DNA of 64,000 nucleotides from Mycolicibacterium parafortuitum (GCF_010725485.1 NZ_AP022598.1:1488001-1552000), one strand, 5' to 3'; positions 30,310-39,953 are shown, numbered from the stretch's first letter. Notes: generated by a model from the sequence alone, not told the origin. Program-made: numbers and translations.

Positions 30310-31398
30310 CTAGCCCTCGATGAACTTCTCGAGCTGCTCGCGGGCGATGTCGTCGGCGATCTGCTTCGGCGGGCTCTTCATCAGGTAGGCCGAAGCCGCC
30401 TCGACGGGGCCGCCGATGCCGCGGTCCTTGGCGATCTTGGCGGCGCGCACCGCGTCGATGATGACGCCGGCCGAGTTCGGGGAGTCCCACACCTCGAGCT
30501 TGTACTCCAGGTTCAACGGCACGTCGCCGAAGGCGCGGCCTTCCAGGCGCACGTAGGCCCACTTACGGTCGTCGAGCCACGCGACGTGATCGGACGGGCC
30601 GATGTGGACGTTCTTGTCCTCGACCTTGCCGGCCAGCGAGCCGGTCAGGTTCGAGGTGACGGCCTGGGTCTTGGAGACCTTCTTCGACTCCAGGCGCGAG
30701 CGCTCGAGCATGTTGAGGAAGTCCATGTTGCCGCCGACGTTGAGCTGGTAGGTGCGGTCCAGCGTGACGCCGCGGTCCTCGAACAGCTTGGCCATCACGC
30801 GGTGGGTGATGGTCGCGCCGACCTGGCTCTTGATGTCGTCGCCGACGATCGGCACACCGGCGTCTTCGAACTTCTTGGCCCACACCGGATCCGAGGCGAT
30901 GAACACCGGCAGCGCGTTGACGAACGCCACGCCGGCGTCGATCGCGCACTGGGCGTAGAACTTGTCGGCCTCTTCCGAACCCACCGGCAGGTAGGACACG
31001 AGCACGTCGACCTCGGCGTCCTTGAGGACCTTGACCACGTCGACGGCTTCGGCGTCGGAGACCTCGATGGTGTCGGCGTAGTACTTGCCGATGCCGTCGA
31101 GTGTCGGGCCGCGCTGCACGATGACGTCGGTCGGCGGCACGTCGGCGATCTTGATGGTGTTGTTCTCGGAGGCGAAGATCGCCTCGGACAGGTCGAAGCC
31201 GACCTTCTTGGCGTCCACGTCGAACGCGGCGACGAACTTCACGTCGCGGACGTGGTACTGGCCGAGCTTGACGTGCATCAGGCCGGGAACGCTGGCGTTC
31301 TCATCGGCGTCCTTGTAGTACTGAACGCCCTGCACGAGCGAGGACGCGCAGTTGCCCACGCCGACGATCGCGACCCTGACGTCATTGCTTGCGGTCAT
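30310..31398 (-). CDS. ino1: Myo-inositol-1-phosphate synthase
   Basis: NAD-dependent enzyme of 362 residues converting glucose 6-phosphate to inositol 1-phosphate, the first step to phosphatidylinositol, PIMs and mycothiol. The N-terminal Rossmann motif is [13 protein letters not shown]. Family motifs include [75 protein letters not shown] and [15 protein letters not shown]. Length and order match Rv0046c. The ATG at 31398 is the start. PadR lies 70 bp upstream on the same strand, the conserved Rv0047c-Rv0046c arrangement, so PadR may be co-transcribed or may control this gene. Confidence 0.97.
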   Translation of the reverse strand: MTASNDVRVAIVGVGNCASSLVQGVQYYKDADENASVPGLMHVKLGQYHVRDVKFVAAFDVDAKKVGFDLSEAIFASENNTIKIADVPPTDVIVQRGPTLDGIGKYYADTIEVSDAEAVDVVKVLKDAEVDVLVSYLPVGSEEADKFYAQCAIDAGVAFVNALPVFIASDPVWAKKFEDAGVPIVGDDIKSQVGATITHRVMAKLFEDRGVTLDRTYQLNVGGNMDFLNMLERSRLESKKVSKTQAVTSNLTGSLAGKVEDKNVHIGPSDHVAWLDDRKWAYVRLEGRAFGDVPLNLEYKLEVWDSPNSAGVIIDAVRAAKIAKDRGIGGPVEAASAYLMKSPPKQIADDIAREQLEKFIEG

Positions 31399-31468
31399 GA
31401 CGGCTTCTCCTCTGTCCTATCTTTCTTGCCTGAGTTTTGGTCTTGCTGGTAGCAACTCGCGAGATTGC

Positions 31469-32014
31469 TCACGTCTGTTCGGCGCGCCCCTGCGCCGACT
31501 TCTCTGCCGCGATCAACTCGTTGAGCCAGGTGACTTCGCGTTCACTGGACTCAAGACCCAGCTGATGAAGCTGCCGGGTGTACCGGTCGAATGAATTGCT
31601 CGCCCGCGCAATGGCTTCACGCAGGCCTTCGCGACGTTCTTCCACCTGGCGGCGACGGCCCTCCAGGATGCGCATCCGGGCCTCGGCCGGGGTGCGATTG
31701 AAAAATGCGAGATGCACTCCGAAGCCGTCGTCGGAGTAGTTCTGCGGACCGGTGTCGGCCACCAGCTCGGTGAAGCGCTGCTTACCGGCCTCGGTGAGCT
31801 GGTACACGCGGCGGGCGCGGCGCACCTTGACCGTGCCCTCGGGTGCGGCGTCCTCGACGATCAAGCCGTCGGCCTGCATCCGGCGCAGCGCGGGGTACAG
31901 GGAGCCGTACGAGAACGCCCGGAACGCCCCGAGTAGACCGGTCAGGCGTTTCCGCAGTTCGTAGCCGTGCATCGGCGACTCCTGGAGCAGGCCCAGAATG
32001 GCGAGCTCAAGCAT
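31469..32014 (-). CDS. PadR family transcriptional regulator (Rv0047c orthologue)
   Basis: Regulator of 181 residues. The winged helix begins MLELAILGLLQESPMHGYEL and continues through AFSYGSLYPALRRMQADGLI and RRVYQLTEAGKQRFTELV, the PadR-N pattern. A C-terminal helical domain (RMRILEGRRRQVEERREGLR) is of the PadR-C/Vir-like type and would mediate dimerisation. The ATG at 32014 is at the very start of the domain. Position next to ino1 is conserved in mycobacteria. The ligand and targets are not shown by the sequence. Confidence 0.92.
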   Translation of the reverse strand: MLELAILGLLQESPMHGYELRKRLTGLLGAFRAFSYGSLYPALRRMQADGLIVEDAAPEGTVKVRRARRVYQLTEAGKQRFTELVADTGPQNYSDDGFGVHLAFFNRTPAEARMRILEGRRRQVEERREGLREAIARASNSFDRYTRQLHQLGLESSEREVTWLNELIAAEKSAQGRAEQT

Positions 32015-32153
32015 CTGGACACCTCCCGTTTGTGAGCGTTCCGATAGTTTCCCGATAGTTACGGCCGCTACGACGGCTCGACACCTCGCAGAATTGTATC
32101 GCGCCGATATATTGGGCGCGACAGTTGTCCCCCGCAGAACCGAAAACCGCAGG

Positions 32154-33032
32154 TCAGCGGTTCGCGGGCCAGATCGCCTTGGTGTCCCCGTTCGGGTACA
32201 GCTCGATGCGGCCGTTCCCGAACTCGCTGTTGACGATGATCTCGACGTTCACCGCGTCCGGCGTCGCCGGGTCCTCCGACGGGCCGATCCGCAGCCACGT
32301 GTCGTCGACGTCGGCGCGCGCGATGCCGACGGTGTCCGGGGCCCCGCGCAGGATGGCCAGGGTCTTCTCGTAGTCGAATTTCGACAGATCGACCAGCCGG
32401 TCGTCTGCGTCGACCGTCGACGGCGAACCGGACGGGTCACCCCAGCCGCCGCGGTAGTAATAGGTCTGCGAGCGCCGGTTGTCCTGCGGGTCCGGCCGGT
32501 CCAGGTAGGCCATGTCGCGGTGGATGTCGAGCTCGTAGCCCATCGTGCTGCCGAACTTCTTGCGCATCTGCTCGAACAGGCCGGTGAACCCGCCGAGGGA
32601 CTGCAGCTGCCGCGGCGGGGTCAGCACCTGGGCGGCGATGCCGTCGTCCTTGGCGCCGGGATCGGTCTGGAAGCTCAGCGGAGACGGCGAATTGCCGTAC
32701 AGCCCCCAGCCGATCGCGATGCCGAGCACCACCAGCACCGCGGCGATCGCGACCTTGATACCCCAGCCGGGCTGGGCCGAGACGTGGCGGTTGATCACCT
32801 TGGTGATCACCGGCGGTTCGGCCAGCTTCTTGCCGGTCTGCAGATCCGACACCAGATCCTGCAGCTGGCCCAGCGTCGAGGCGGTCGTCGCCGTCTTCAC
32901 CCGCTCGCCGTGCTCGGCCATCGACAGCTGACCGTCGGCCAGCGCCTCGTCCAGGATCTGGCACGTCTCGGTGCGATCGCTGTCCTTTGCTCTCGTCCAC
33001 GATGTGCGACGTGCTGAGCTCCCCGAGGCCAC
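32154..33032 (-). CDS. DUF1707 domain membrane protein (Rv0048c orthologue)
   Basis: Protein of 292 residues of unknown function. Residues about 14-70 form a DUF1707-type domain (AKDSDRTETCQILDEALADG, SMAEHGERVKTA, LGQLQDLVSDLQ). One membrane helix follows (VAIAAVLVVLGIAIGWGLY), then an extracytoplasmic region of about 180 residues ending AIWPANR. The GTG at 33032 was taken as start; a TTG at 33038 would add two residues. A TACGAT-like -10 lies just upstream, suggesting a leaderless transcript. It is divergent from the DUF5318 gene, as Rv0048c is from Rv0049. Confidence 0.82.
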   Translation of the reverse strand: MASGSSARRTSWTRAKDSDRTETCQILDEALADGQLSMAEHGERVKTATTASTLGQLQDLVSDLQTGKKLAEPPVITKVINRHVSAQPGWGIKVAIAAVLVVLGIAIGWGLYGNSPSPLSFQTDPGAKDDGIAAQVLTPPRQLQSLGGFTGLFEQMRKKFGSTMGYELDIHRDMAYLDRPDPQDNRRSQTYYYRGGWGDPSGSPSTVDADDRLVDLSKFDYEKTLAILRGAPDTVGIARADVDDTWLRIGPSEDPATPDAVNVEIIVNSEFGNGRIELYPNGDTKAIWPANR

Positions 33033-33166
33033 GGTCAAGATCGTAAGAGTTCGCGCGGTTCCGGCGCAGGCCAGAGGAGATCCTGACCGTTCTCGGCGTG
33101 TCCGGCCGCGGTCCCGCGCCGCACGTCGAGGGTCGGTGCCGTCGGCGTGGACGTACTCTGGTCCAC

Positions 33167-33601
33167 GTGCGATTGCAGCGACAGGTGGTGGATTACGCCC
33201 TGCGGCGGCGATCCCTGCTCGCCGAGGTCTACTCGGGGCGCACCGGTGTCTCGGAGGTCTGTGACGCCAACCCCTATCTTCTGCGGGCGGCCAAGTTCCA
33301 CGGCAAGCCGAGTTCTGTGATGTGCCCGATATGCCGCAAAGAGCAGCTGACCCTGGTCTCGTGGGTATTCGGCGATCACCTCGGCGCGGTGTCGGGGTCC
33401 GCGCGCACCGCCGAGGAGCTTGTCTTGCTGGCCACCAAATACGACGAATTCTCCGTACACGTGGTGGAGGTGTGCCGCACGTGCAGCTGGAATCACCTGG
33501 TCAAGTCGTATGTGCTCGGCGCGGTGCCGCCCCCGAAGGGGTCACGCGGCCCGCGTCGCACCCAGACCGCGCGCGGTGCGGCGCGCACGGCCAGTGAATA
33601 G
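33167..33601 (+). CDS. DUF5318 protein with two CxxC pairs (Rv0049 orthologue)
   Basis: Small cytoplasmic protein of 144 residues. It opens VRLQRQVVDYALRRRSLLAE and carries two CxxC motifs, MCPICRKEQ and VCRTCSWNH, spaced as a zinc ribbon. No catalytic motif is seen and the role is unknown. The GTG at 33167 is favoured because it matches the compact family start; no Shine-Dalgarno sequence precedes it, so the transcript may be leaderless. Its last 8 bases overlap the start of ponA1, a conserved arrangement implying translational coupling to the penicillin-binding protein gene. Confidence 0.85.
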   Translation: MRLQRQVVDYALRRRSLLAEVYSGRTGVSEVCDANPYLLRAAKFHGKPSSVMCPICRKEQLTLVSWVFGDHLGAVSGSARTAEELVLLATKYDEFSVHVVEVCRTCSWNHLVKSYVLGAVPPPKGSRGPRRTQTARGAARTASE

Positions 33602-36206
33602 CGAAGGGCGCCACCACTCGTCGGCCGATGACGCTCAGGATGGGCGTCGCGCGGCCGAGAGCATCGGCGCCAGAAGACCCAACCCGCGGCCCAACGTGCC
33701 GCCCCCACCCCGTCCTGCCGGCCCCGGGGGACCTCCGCGTCCACCGAGGCCCGACGAGCAGCGCCGCTCACCGGGCGTGCCGCCCGATGACCGGCACACC
33801 CAGGTGCTGCCTCCGGTGCGCGACGGCGCGCCGCCGCCACCGACCCGCGACCCGATCGACGCCGTCAAGAGCGCGCTGGACTCCCGGGCCCGGCGCAGGC
33901 CCGCGCGCCAACCGGACCGGCCCGCGCCGCCGTCACCTCCGGCGCCGCCGCCGCCCCCCGGCCGCGGTGGCGGTGGTGGCCCGACCGACGGCGACGGTCC
34001 GTCCGGTCCGCGGCGCAGCCTGCGCGAGCAGATCAACTGGACGTGGGTCCGGCGCGGATCGCTGATCGCCGCGGTGGTGCTGATCGTGCTGCCGCTGCTG
34101 ACGTTCGGGATGGCGTACATGATCGTCGACGTCCCCAAACCCGGGGACATCCGCACCGCGCAGGTGTCGACGATCCTGGCCAGCGACGGCAGCGAGATCG
34201 CGAAGATCGTTCCGCCCGAGGGCAACCGGATCGACGTCAACATCGACCAGATCCCGGTGCACGTGCGGGATGCGGTGATGGCGGCCGAGGACCGGGACTT
34301 CTACTCCAACCCGGGGTTCTCGTTCACCGGCTTCCTTCGCGCGTTCAAGAACAACATCTTCGGCGGGGATCTGCAGGGCGGCTCGACGATCACCCAGCAG
34401 TACGTGAAGAACGCGTTGGTCGGTGACGCCCGCTCCGGTGTCGGCGGTGTCATCCGCAAGGCCAAAGAGCTGGTGATCTCGACGAAGATGTCCAGCGAGT
34501 GGTCCAAAGACCAGGTGCTGCAGTCGTACCTGAACATCATCTACTTCGGCCGCGGCGCCTACGGGGTCGCCGCCGCCGCGAAGGCCTACTTCGGCAAGCC
34601 GATCGAGGAGGTCACGGTCTCCGAGGGAGCGCTGCTGGCCGCGCTGATCCAGCGCCCGTCGGTACTCGACCCGGCGGTGGACCCGGACGCGTCCGCGGTG
34701 CGGTGGAGCTGGGTGCTCGACGGCATGGTGGAAATCGGCGCGCTGTCGCAGGAGGAGCGGGCCGCGCAGGTGTTCCCCGCGACGATCCCGCCGGATCAGG
34801 CTTTCACGCAGAACCAGACCACCGGCCCGAACGGGCTGATCGAGCGCCAGGTCGTCAACGAGTTGATGGACATCTTCGACATCAACGAGCAGACGCTGAA
34901 CACCGAGGGCCTGCAGATCACCACGACGATCGACCCGAAGATGCAGGCGGCCGCCGTCGATGCGGTCGAGGAGTATCTGGAGGGCGAGGACCCGGACATG
35001 CGATCGGCCGTCGTGTCGATCGATCCGAAGACCGGCGGGGTCAAGGCCTACTACGGCGGTTCGGACGCCAACGGCTTCGACTTCGCCCAGGCCGGCCTGC
35101 CGACCGGGTCGTCGTTCAAGGTGTTCGCGCTGATCGCGGCGCTCGAGCAGGGGATGGGGCTGGGCTACCAGGTCGACAGCTCCCCGCTGGAAGTCGACGG
35201 CATCAAGATCAGCAATGTCGAGGGCAGCAGCTGCGGCACCTGCAACATCGCCGAGGCGCTGAAGCGCTCGCTGAACACCAGCTACTACCGGCTGATGCTC
35301 AAGCTCAAGAACGGCCCGCAGGACGTCGCCGACGCCGCGCACAACGCGGGTATCGCCGAGAGCTTCCCGGGTGTCGAGCACACGCTGTCCGAGGACGGCG
35401 AGGGCGGCCCGCCCAACAACGGCATCGTGCTCGGTCAGTACCAGTCCCGGGTGATCGACATGGCGTCGGCGTACGCGACGATCGCCGCGTCGGGCACCTA
35501 CCACAAGCCGCATTTCGTGCAGAAGGTCGTCAACGCCGAGGGGCAGGTGCTCTTCGACGCCGGCCAGGAGGACGACTCCGGTGAGCAGCGCATCGACAAG
35601 GCGGTCGCCGACAACGTGATCGCCGCGATGCAGCCGATCGCCGCCTATTCCGGACGCGGCCTGTCCGGCGGCCGCCCGTCGGCGGCCAAGACCGGCACCA
35701 ACCAGCTCGGCGACACCGGCCAGAACCGCGACGCCTGGATGGTCGGGTTCACCCCGTCGCTGTCCACCGCAGTCTGGGTGGGCACGGTCGACGGCACCAA
35801 GCCGCTGGTGACCTCCGGCGGCGCGTCGGTCTACGGTTCCGGCCTGCCGGGGCAGATCTGGAAGTCGACGATGGACGGTGCGCTCGACGGCACCGACAAC
35901 GAATCGTTCCCGAAGCCCGAGGAGATCGGCGGCTACGCCGGTGTCCCGCAGGCCCCGCCCCCGCCGAGCACCACGGCGCCGCCGACCCCGTCGGAGACCG
36001 TGATCCAGCCGACGCTGGAGATCGCGCCGGGCATCACGATCCCGTGGGGCCCGCCGACCACCGTGCCCGTCGCGCCCCCGCCGGGCGGCGCGCCGCCAGG
36101 CCCGGAGGGTGTGCCCGGAGCGCCGGTACCGCCGGCCGACCAGGTGCCGCCGCCGGGAGCACCGGTGGCCCCCGGCGTGCCGCCCGGTCCGCTTCCGCCT
36201 CCGTGA
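33594..36206 (+). CDS. ponA1: Bifunctional penicillin-binding protein PonA1
   Basis: Class A penicillin-binding protein of 870 residues that polymerises glycan strands and cross-links peptides. A Pro-rich cytoplasmic N terminus of about 145 residues precedes one membrane helix (SLIAAVVLIVLPLLTFGMAY). The GT51 transglycosylase domain shows AAEDRDFYSNPG, GGSTITQQYVKN and NIIYFGRGAYGVAAAA. The transpeptidase has SSFK near residue 505, SLNTS and AKTGTNQ. A long Pro-rich tail ends the protein. The GTG at 33594 lies inside the end of the DUF5318 gene, and the stop overlaps the GT87 start (GTGA). Layout and neighbours equal Rv0050. Confidence 0.96.
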   Translation: MNSEGRHHSSADDAQDGRRAAESIGARRPNPRPNVPPPPRPAGPGGPPRPPRPDEQRRSPGVPPDDRHTQVLPPVRDGAPPPPTRDPIDAVKSALDSRARRRPARQPDRPAPPSPPAPPPPPGRGGGGGPTDGDGPSGPRRSLREQINWTWVRRGSLIAAVVLIVLPLLTFGMAYMIVDVPKPGDIRTAQVSTILASDGSEIAKIVPPEGNRIDVNIDQIPVHVRDAVMAAEDRDFYSNPGFSFTGFLRAFKNNIFGGDLQGGSTITQQYVKNALVGDARSGVGGVIRKAKELVISTKMSSEWSKDQVLQSYLNIIYFGRGAYGVAAAAKAYFGKPIEEVTVSEGALLAALIQRPSVLDPAVDPDASAVRWSWVLDGMVEIGALSQEERAAQVFPATIPPDQAFTQNQTTGPNGLIERQVVNELMDIFDINEQTLNTEGLQITTTIDPKMQAAAVDAVEEYLEGEDPDMRSAVVSIDPKTGGVKAYYGGSDANGFDFAQAGLPTGSSFKVFALIAALEQGMGLGYQVDSSPLEVDGIKISNVEGSSCGTCNIAEALKRSLNTSYYRLMLKLKNGPQDVADAAHNAGIAESFPGVEHTLSEDGEGGPPNNGIVLGQYQSRVIDMASAYATIAASGTYHKPHFVQKVVNAEGQVLFDAGQEDDSGEQRIDKAVADNVIAAMQPIAAYSGRGLSGGRPSAAKTGTNQLGDTGQNRDAWMVGFTPSLSTAVWVGTVDGTKPLVTSGGASVYGSGLPGQIWKSTMDGALDGTDNESFPKPEEIGGYAGVPQAPPPPSTTAPPTPSETVIQPTLEIAPGITIPWGPPTTVPVAPPPGGAPPGPEGVPGAPVPPADQVPPPGAPVAPGVPPGPLPPP

Positions 36207-37816
36207 CGGCCGGCGTCGACGACGAGGCCGAGCGGACGTCACCCGCGCCGGTGGCGCGAGATGCCCGCAGCCTCGACGCCCGCGACATGCCCAGCCGCAC
36301 CGACACGATCGGCGCGGCGCTGTCGGAGACCATCGGCGGGCCCGTCGGCCGGCACGCGCTGATCGGGCGCACCCGCTTCATGACGCCGCTGCGGGTGATG
36401 ATCATCATCGCGCTGGTGTTCCTGGCGCTGGGTTACTCGACCAAGGCCGCCTGCCTGCAGACCACCGGCACCGGCACCGCCGACCAGCGGGTCGGCAACT
36501 GGGAGAACCAGCGCGCGTACTACGAGCTGTGCTACTCCGACACCGTCCCGCTGTACACCGCCGAACTGCTGAACCTGGGCAAGTTCCCGTACAAGTCCAG
36601 CTGGGTGGAGACCGAGGCCGACGGCACGCCGCGCGTCCAGTACGACGGCGAACCCGCGATCCGGTACATGGAGTATCCGGTGCTGACCGGGCTCTACCAG
36701 TACTTGTCGATGACGGTGGCCAAGACGTACACGGCGCTGACCAAGCTGGTGTCGGTGCCGGTCATCGCCGAGGTGGTGATGTTCTTCAACATCGCCGCGC
36801 TGGGCCTGGCGCTGGCCTGGCTGACGACGCTGTGGGCCACGGCGATGCTGGCCGGCCCGCGCCGCATCTGGGACGCCGCGCTGGTCGCGGCCTCACCGAT
36901 CGTGATCTTTCAGATCTTCACCAACTTCGACGCGCTGGCCACCGCGTTCGCCGCCGGCGCGCTGCTGGCCTGGGCGCGGCGAAAACCGGTGCTGGCCGGG
37001 GTGCTGATCGGGCTCGGGGTGGCGGCCAAGCTGTATCCGCTGCTGCTGCTGGTGCCGCTGGCGCTGCTGGCGGTACGCACCGGGCGGCTGCGCGAGGTCG
37101 CCAAGACGACCGCGGCGGCGGTAGGCGCCTGGTTGGTGGTCAACCTGCCGATCATGGTGCTGTTCCCGCGCGGATGGTCGGAGTTCTTCCGGCTCAACAC
37201 CCGTCGCGGCGACGACATGGATTCGATCTACAACGTGGTGAAGTCGTTCACCGGCTGGCGGGGGTTCGACCCCGAGCTCGGGTTCTGGGAGCCGCCGGTG
37301 GTGCTCAACACCATCACCGCGGCGCTGTTCGCGGCGTGCTGCATCGGCGTCGGCTACATCGCGCTGACCGCGCCGCGCCGGCCCCGGGTGGCCCAGCTCG
37401 CGTTCCTGGTGGTGGCCGCGTTCCTGCTGACCAACAAGGTGTGGAGCCCGCAGTTCTCGCTGTGGCTGGTCCCGCTGGCGGTGCTGGCGCTGCCGCACCG
37501 GCGGGTGTTGTTGGCCTGGATGACGATCGACATGCTGGTCTGGGTGCCGCGCATGCTCTACCTGTTCGGCGAGCAGAACATGGGGCTGCCCGAGCAGGCG
37601 TTCACCGCAACGGTGCTGTTGCGCGACATCGCGGTGATCACGTTGTGCGGCTTGGTGATCCGCGAGATCTACCGGCCCCGGCTGGATCTGGTCCGTCAGG
37701 ACGGCGTCGACGACCCGGCCGGCGGGGTGTTCGACCGGGCGCCGGACGCGCCGCCGCGGTGGCTGCCGGACTGGCTGCGGCCGACGCCCCGGCTGGTGGC
37801 GGATCCGGCGCGCTGA
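36203..37816 (+). CDS. GT87-type membrane glycosyltransferase (Rv0051 orthologue)
   Basis: Polytopic membrane protein of 537 residues with about 10-12 hydrophobic helices, of the DUF2029/GT87 family that includes polyprenyl-phosphate-dependent mannosyltransferases. Visible features are the first helix after PLRVMIIIALVFLALGYSTK, the extracytoplasmic loop with YMEYPVLTGLYQYLSMTVAK, TNFDALATAFAAGALLAWAR, and GVAAKLYPLLLLVPLALLA, typical of GT-C folds. The GTG at 36203 shares four bases with the ponA1 stop, so both are coupled and likely work in the same envelope process. The sugar and acceptor are not known. Confidence 0.88.
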   Translation: MTAGVDDEAERTSPAPVARDARSLDARDMPSRTDTIGAALSETIGGPVGRHALIGRTRFMTPLRVMIIIALVFLALGYSTKAACLQTTGTGTADQRVGNWENQRAYYELCYSDTVPLYTAELLNLGKFPYKSSWVETEADGTPRVQYDGEPAIRYMEYPVLTGLYQYLSMTVAKTYTALTKLVSVPVIAEVVMFFNIAALGLALAWLTTLWATAMLAGPRRIWDAALVAASPIVIFQIFTNFDALATAFAAGALLAWARRKPVLAGVLIGLGVAAKLYPLLLLVPLALLAVRTGRLREVAKTTAAAVGAWLVVNLPIMVLFPRGWSEFFRLNTRRGDDMDSIYNVVKSFTGWRGFDPELGFWEPPVVLNTITAALFAACCIGVGYIALTAPRRPRVAQLAFLVVAAFLLTNKVWSPQFSLWLVPLAVLALPHRRVLLAWMTIDMLVWVPRMLYLFGEQNMGLPEQAFTATVLLRDIAVITLCGLVIREIYRPRLDLVRQDGVDDPAGGVFDRAPDAPPRWLPDWLRPTPRLVADPAR

Positions 37817-37880
37817 GCGACCGTGGGCGTCGTTTTGCGCGCCCGATCCAGCGGTGATTTCGCAGATCAGCGCCCCGGCC

Positions 37881-37968
37881 TGTAACCTGGGCGGGTTGCC
37901 GACGCAGGCGACCCTCCTGCCGCGGATACGCCGCGGCCGATCAGACCGAAGGAGGTGATGGGTTCCTT
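37881..37968 (+). promoter_or_regulatory. Promoter -10 and leader of the rpsF operon
   Basis: TAACCT at 37883-37888 is a plausible -10, with a weak TTCGCA 18 bases upstream. The resulting leader of about 75 bases contains a hairpin with ccgcgg arms (near 37921-37938) and a strong ribosome-binding site AAGGAGGTG shortly before the rpsF ATG. The hairpin is in the position where S6:S18 autoregulatory leaders occur in other bacteria; equivalence is inference. Confidence 0.4.
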
Positions 37969-38259
37969 ATGCGTCCATACGAAATCATGGTCATCCTCGA
38001 CCCCACACTTGACGAGCGCACCGTGGCTCCGTCGCTGGAGACGTTCCTGAACGTCATCCGCAAGGACGGCGGCAGTGTCGACAAGGTCGACATCTGGGGA
38101 CGTCGTCGTCTGGCGTACGAGATCAAGAAGCACGCCGAGGGCATCTACGCGATCATCGACGTCAAGGCCGAACCGGCCACCGTGTCCGAGCTCGACCGTC
38201 AGCTGAACCTGAACGAGTCCGTGCTGCGGACCAAGGTCATGCGGACCGAGAAGCACTAG
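37969..38259 (+). CDS. rpsF: 30S ribosomal protein S6 (bS6)
   Basis: Ribosomal protein of 96 residues that pairs with S18 in the platform of the small subunit. The sequence opens [19 protein letters not shown] and contains the signature [20 protein letters not shown] and VLRTKVMR. It is the first gene of the rpsF-ssb-rpsR-rplI operon, with a strong Shine-Dalgarno sequence. Order and length equal Rv0053. The gap to ssb is 92 bp. Confidence 0.98.
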   Translation: MRPYEIMVILDPTLDERTVAPSLETFLNVIRKDGGSVDKVDIWGRRRLAYEIKKHAEGIYAIIDVKAEPATVSELDRQLNLNESVLRTKVMRTEKH

Positions 38260-38351
38260 TCGAAGTGCACTGACGGGCTGTGCTCGTCGGAGCAGTTCCG
38301 TAGGCTCGCCTGCGACTGCTCTCGCACGCCGCCAACATCCAGGAGGACCTT

Positions 38352-38855
38352 GTGGCTGGTGACACCATCATCACGGTCATCGGAAACCTGACCGCTGACC
38401 CCGAACTGCGCTTCACGCCTTCGGGCGCGGCCGTCGCGAACTTCACGGTCGCGTCGACCCCGCGCATCTTCGATCGCCAGACGAATGAGTGGAAGGACGG
38501 CGAAGCGCTGTTCCTCCGCTGCAACATCTGGCGCGAAGCAGCCGAGAACGTGGCCGAGAGCCTGGTTCGCGGTAGCCGGGTCATCGTCAGTGGCCGCCTC
38601 AAGCAGCGTTCGTTCGAGACCCGCGAGGGCGAGAAGCGCACGGTGATGGAGCTCGAGGTCGACGAGATCGGCCCGTCGTTGCGCTACGCGACGGCGAAGG
38701 TCAACAAGGCCAGCCGCAGTGGTGGCGGTGGCGGCGGATTCGGTGGCGGCGGCGGTTCACGCCAGCCCGCCAACAGCGCTCCGGCCGAGGATCCGTGGGG
38801 CAGTGCGCCCGCATCGGGGTCCTTCGGCGGCGCTGACGAAGAACCGCCCTTCTGA
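38352..38855 (+). CDS. ssb: Single-stranded DNA-binding protein
   Basis: SSB of 167 residues that coats single-stranded DNA during replication and repair. The OB fold covers about residues 1-110 ([59 protein letters not shown]). A glycine-rich linker ([15 protein letters not shown]) leads to the acidic partner-binding tip ADEEPPF, slightly different from the E. coli DDDIPF end. The GTG at 38352 is preceded by AGGAGG. Located inside the ribosomal operon as in M. tuberculosis (Rv0054), which links SSB level to growth rate. Confidence 0.98.
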   Translation: MAGDTIITVIGNLTADPELRFTPSGAAVANFTVASTPRIFDRQTNEWKDGEALFLRCNIWREAAENVAESLVRGSRVIVSGRLKQRSFETREGEKRTVMELEVDEIGPSLRYATAKVNKASRSGGGGGGFGGGGGSRQPANSAPAEDPWGSAPASGSFGGADEEPPF

Positions 38856-38895
38856 TCAACAACCTCATCAAGTGATTTCCAGAAAGAGATAGACA

Positions 38896-39156
38896 ATGGC
38901 GAAGTCCTCCTCCACGAAGAGGCGCCCGGCTCCGGAAAAGCCGGTCAAGACACGCAAGTGCGTGTTCTGCTCCAAGAAGGGGCAGACCATCGATTACAAG
39001 GACACCCAGCTGCTGCGCACCTACATCAGCGAGCGTGGCAAGATCCGCGCCCGCCGGGTCACCGGCAACTGCGTTCAGCATCAGCGTGACATCGCGATCG
39101 CGGTGAAGAACGCACGCGAGGTCGCCCTGCTGCCGTTCAGCTCGTCGACGCGATAG
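38896..39156 (+). CDS. rpsR: 30S ribosomal protein S18 (bS18), zinc-binding form
   Basis: Ribosomal protein of 86 residues partner of S6. It reads [38 protein letters not shown] and [20 protein letters not shown]. The CxxC pair together with the later Cys and His is the C+ zinc ribbon form; mycobacteria usually carry a second, zinc-free paralogue elsewhere for zinc starvation. The ATG at 38896 lies 40 bp after ssb. Corresponds to rpsR1 (Rv0055). Confidence 0.97.
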   Translation: MAKSSSTKRRPAPEKPVKTRKCVFCSKKGQTIDYKDTQLLRTYISERGKIRARRVTGNCVQHQRDIAIAVKNAREVALLPFSSSTR

Positions 39157-39167
39157 GGGCCGAAGAG

Positions 39168-39623
39168 ATGAAACTGATTCTTACCGCTGAGGTCGAGCAC
39201 CTGGGCGTCGCCGGCGACGCCGTCGAGGTCAAGGATGGCTACGGCCGTAACTACCTGCTGCCCCGCGGCCTGGCGATCGTCGCCACCCGAGGTGCCCAGA
39301 AGCAGGCCGAGGACATCCGTCGCGCCCAGGAGCTCAAGGGCGTCAAGAGCCTCGAGCACGCCAACGAGCTCAAGCAGGCCATCGAGGCGCTGGAGAACGT
39401 CGAGCTGTCGGTCAAGACCGCCGGTGACTCGGGCAAGCTCTTCGGCTCGGTGACCGCTGCCGACGTCGTGGGCGCCATCAAGAAGGCCGGCGGCCCGAAC
39501 CTGGACAAGCGGACGGTCGAACTGCCCAAGGCGCACATCAAGACGACGGGCAACCACACCGTCACGGTGCGCCTGCACCCCGACGTGAACGCGTCGCTGA
39601 CGCTGAGCGTCGTCGCAGGCTAG
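39168..39623 (+). CDS. rplI: 50S ribosomal protein L9 (bL9)
   Basis: Ribosomal protein of 151 residues. The N-terminal domain shows [20 protein letters not shown] and [20 protein letters not shown], the L9 signature. The long connecting helix ([20 protein letters not shown]) and C-terminal domain ([20 protein letters not shown]) follow. The ATG at 39168 lies 11 bp after the rpsR stop with GAAGAGATG upstream. Last gene of the operon, followed by a strong hairpin. Equals Rv0056. Confidence 0.98.
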   Translation: MKLILTAEVEHLGVAGDAVEVKDGYGRNYLLPRGLAIVATRGAQKQAEDIRRAQELKGVKSLEHANELKQAIEALENVELSVKTAGDSGKLFGSVTAADVVGAIKKAGGPNLDKRTVELPKAHIKTTGNHTVTVRLHPDVNASLTLSVVAG

Positions 39624-39639
39624 CCAACTTCGGCTCACA

Positions 39640-39677
39640 CGGCCGGGTGTCGATCCTTCTGGGTCGATGCCCGGCCG
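39640..39677 (+). terminator. Terminator hairpin after rplI
   Basis: Two 17-base arms (39640-39656 and 39661-39677; cggccgggtgtcgatcc against gggtcgatgcccggccg) pair with only wobble positions imperfect and enclose a TTCT loop. The hairpin starts 17 bases after the rplI stop and is followed by ttcggcgtttctc, which is moderately T-rich. It should end the rpsF-rplI transcript before dnaB. Confidence 0.75.
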
Positions 39678-39812
39678 TTCGGCGTTTCTCGTGGCGAACT
39701 TTTCTGCCCAAAGCGATCCCAGCTAACCTAACCGACTGTTAACCTGCTGGGCCCCGCGGGGAAACACAACACGCCCGAGACGGAAACCCGGCACGACACG
39801 CCGGACGATTTC

Positions 39813-39953
39813 CCATCCACAGCTGTTCACCCCGTCTATGGTCGCCTCAGCTGCGGAAACAGCTTTCACGGCGAGGTTTATCAACAGGTTTTCCCCAAGG
39901 CCTCAACATGCGCCACCAGAGCTATCCACACACCATCCACAGGATCATCAACA
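39813..39953 (+). promoter_or_regulatory. Cluster of DnaA-box-like 9-mers upstream of dnaB
   Basis: Within the gene-free 484 bp between rplI and dnaB, five 9-mers on the plus strand resemble the DnaA box TTATCCACA: CCATCCACA at 39813-39821, TTATCAACA at 39878-39886, CTATCCACA at 39922-39930, CCATCCACA at 39933-39941 and TCATCAACA at 39945-39953. Two differ from the consensus at one position and three at two. The last three start 11 and 12 bases apart, about one helical turn, and all point towards dnaB. The flanking sequence is less GC-rich than its surroundings. No supported gene lies in 39624-40080. Binding by DnaA is inference. Confidence 0.5.
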
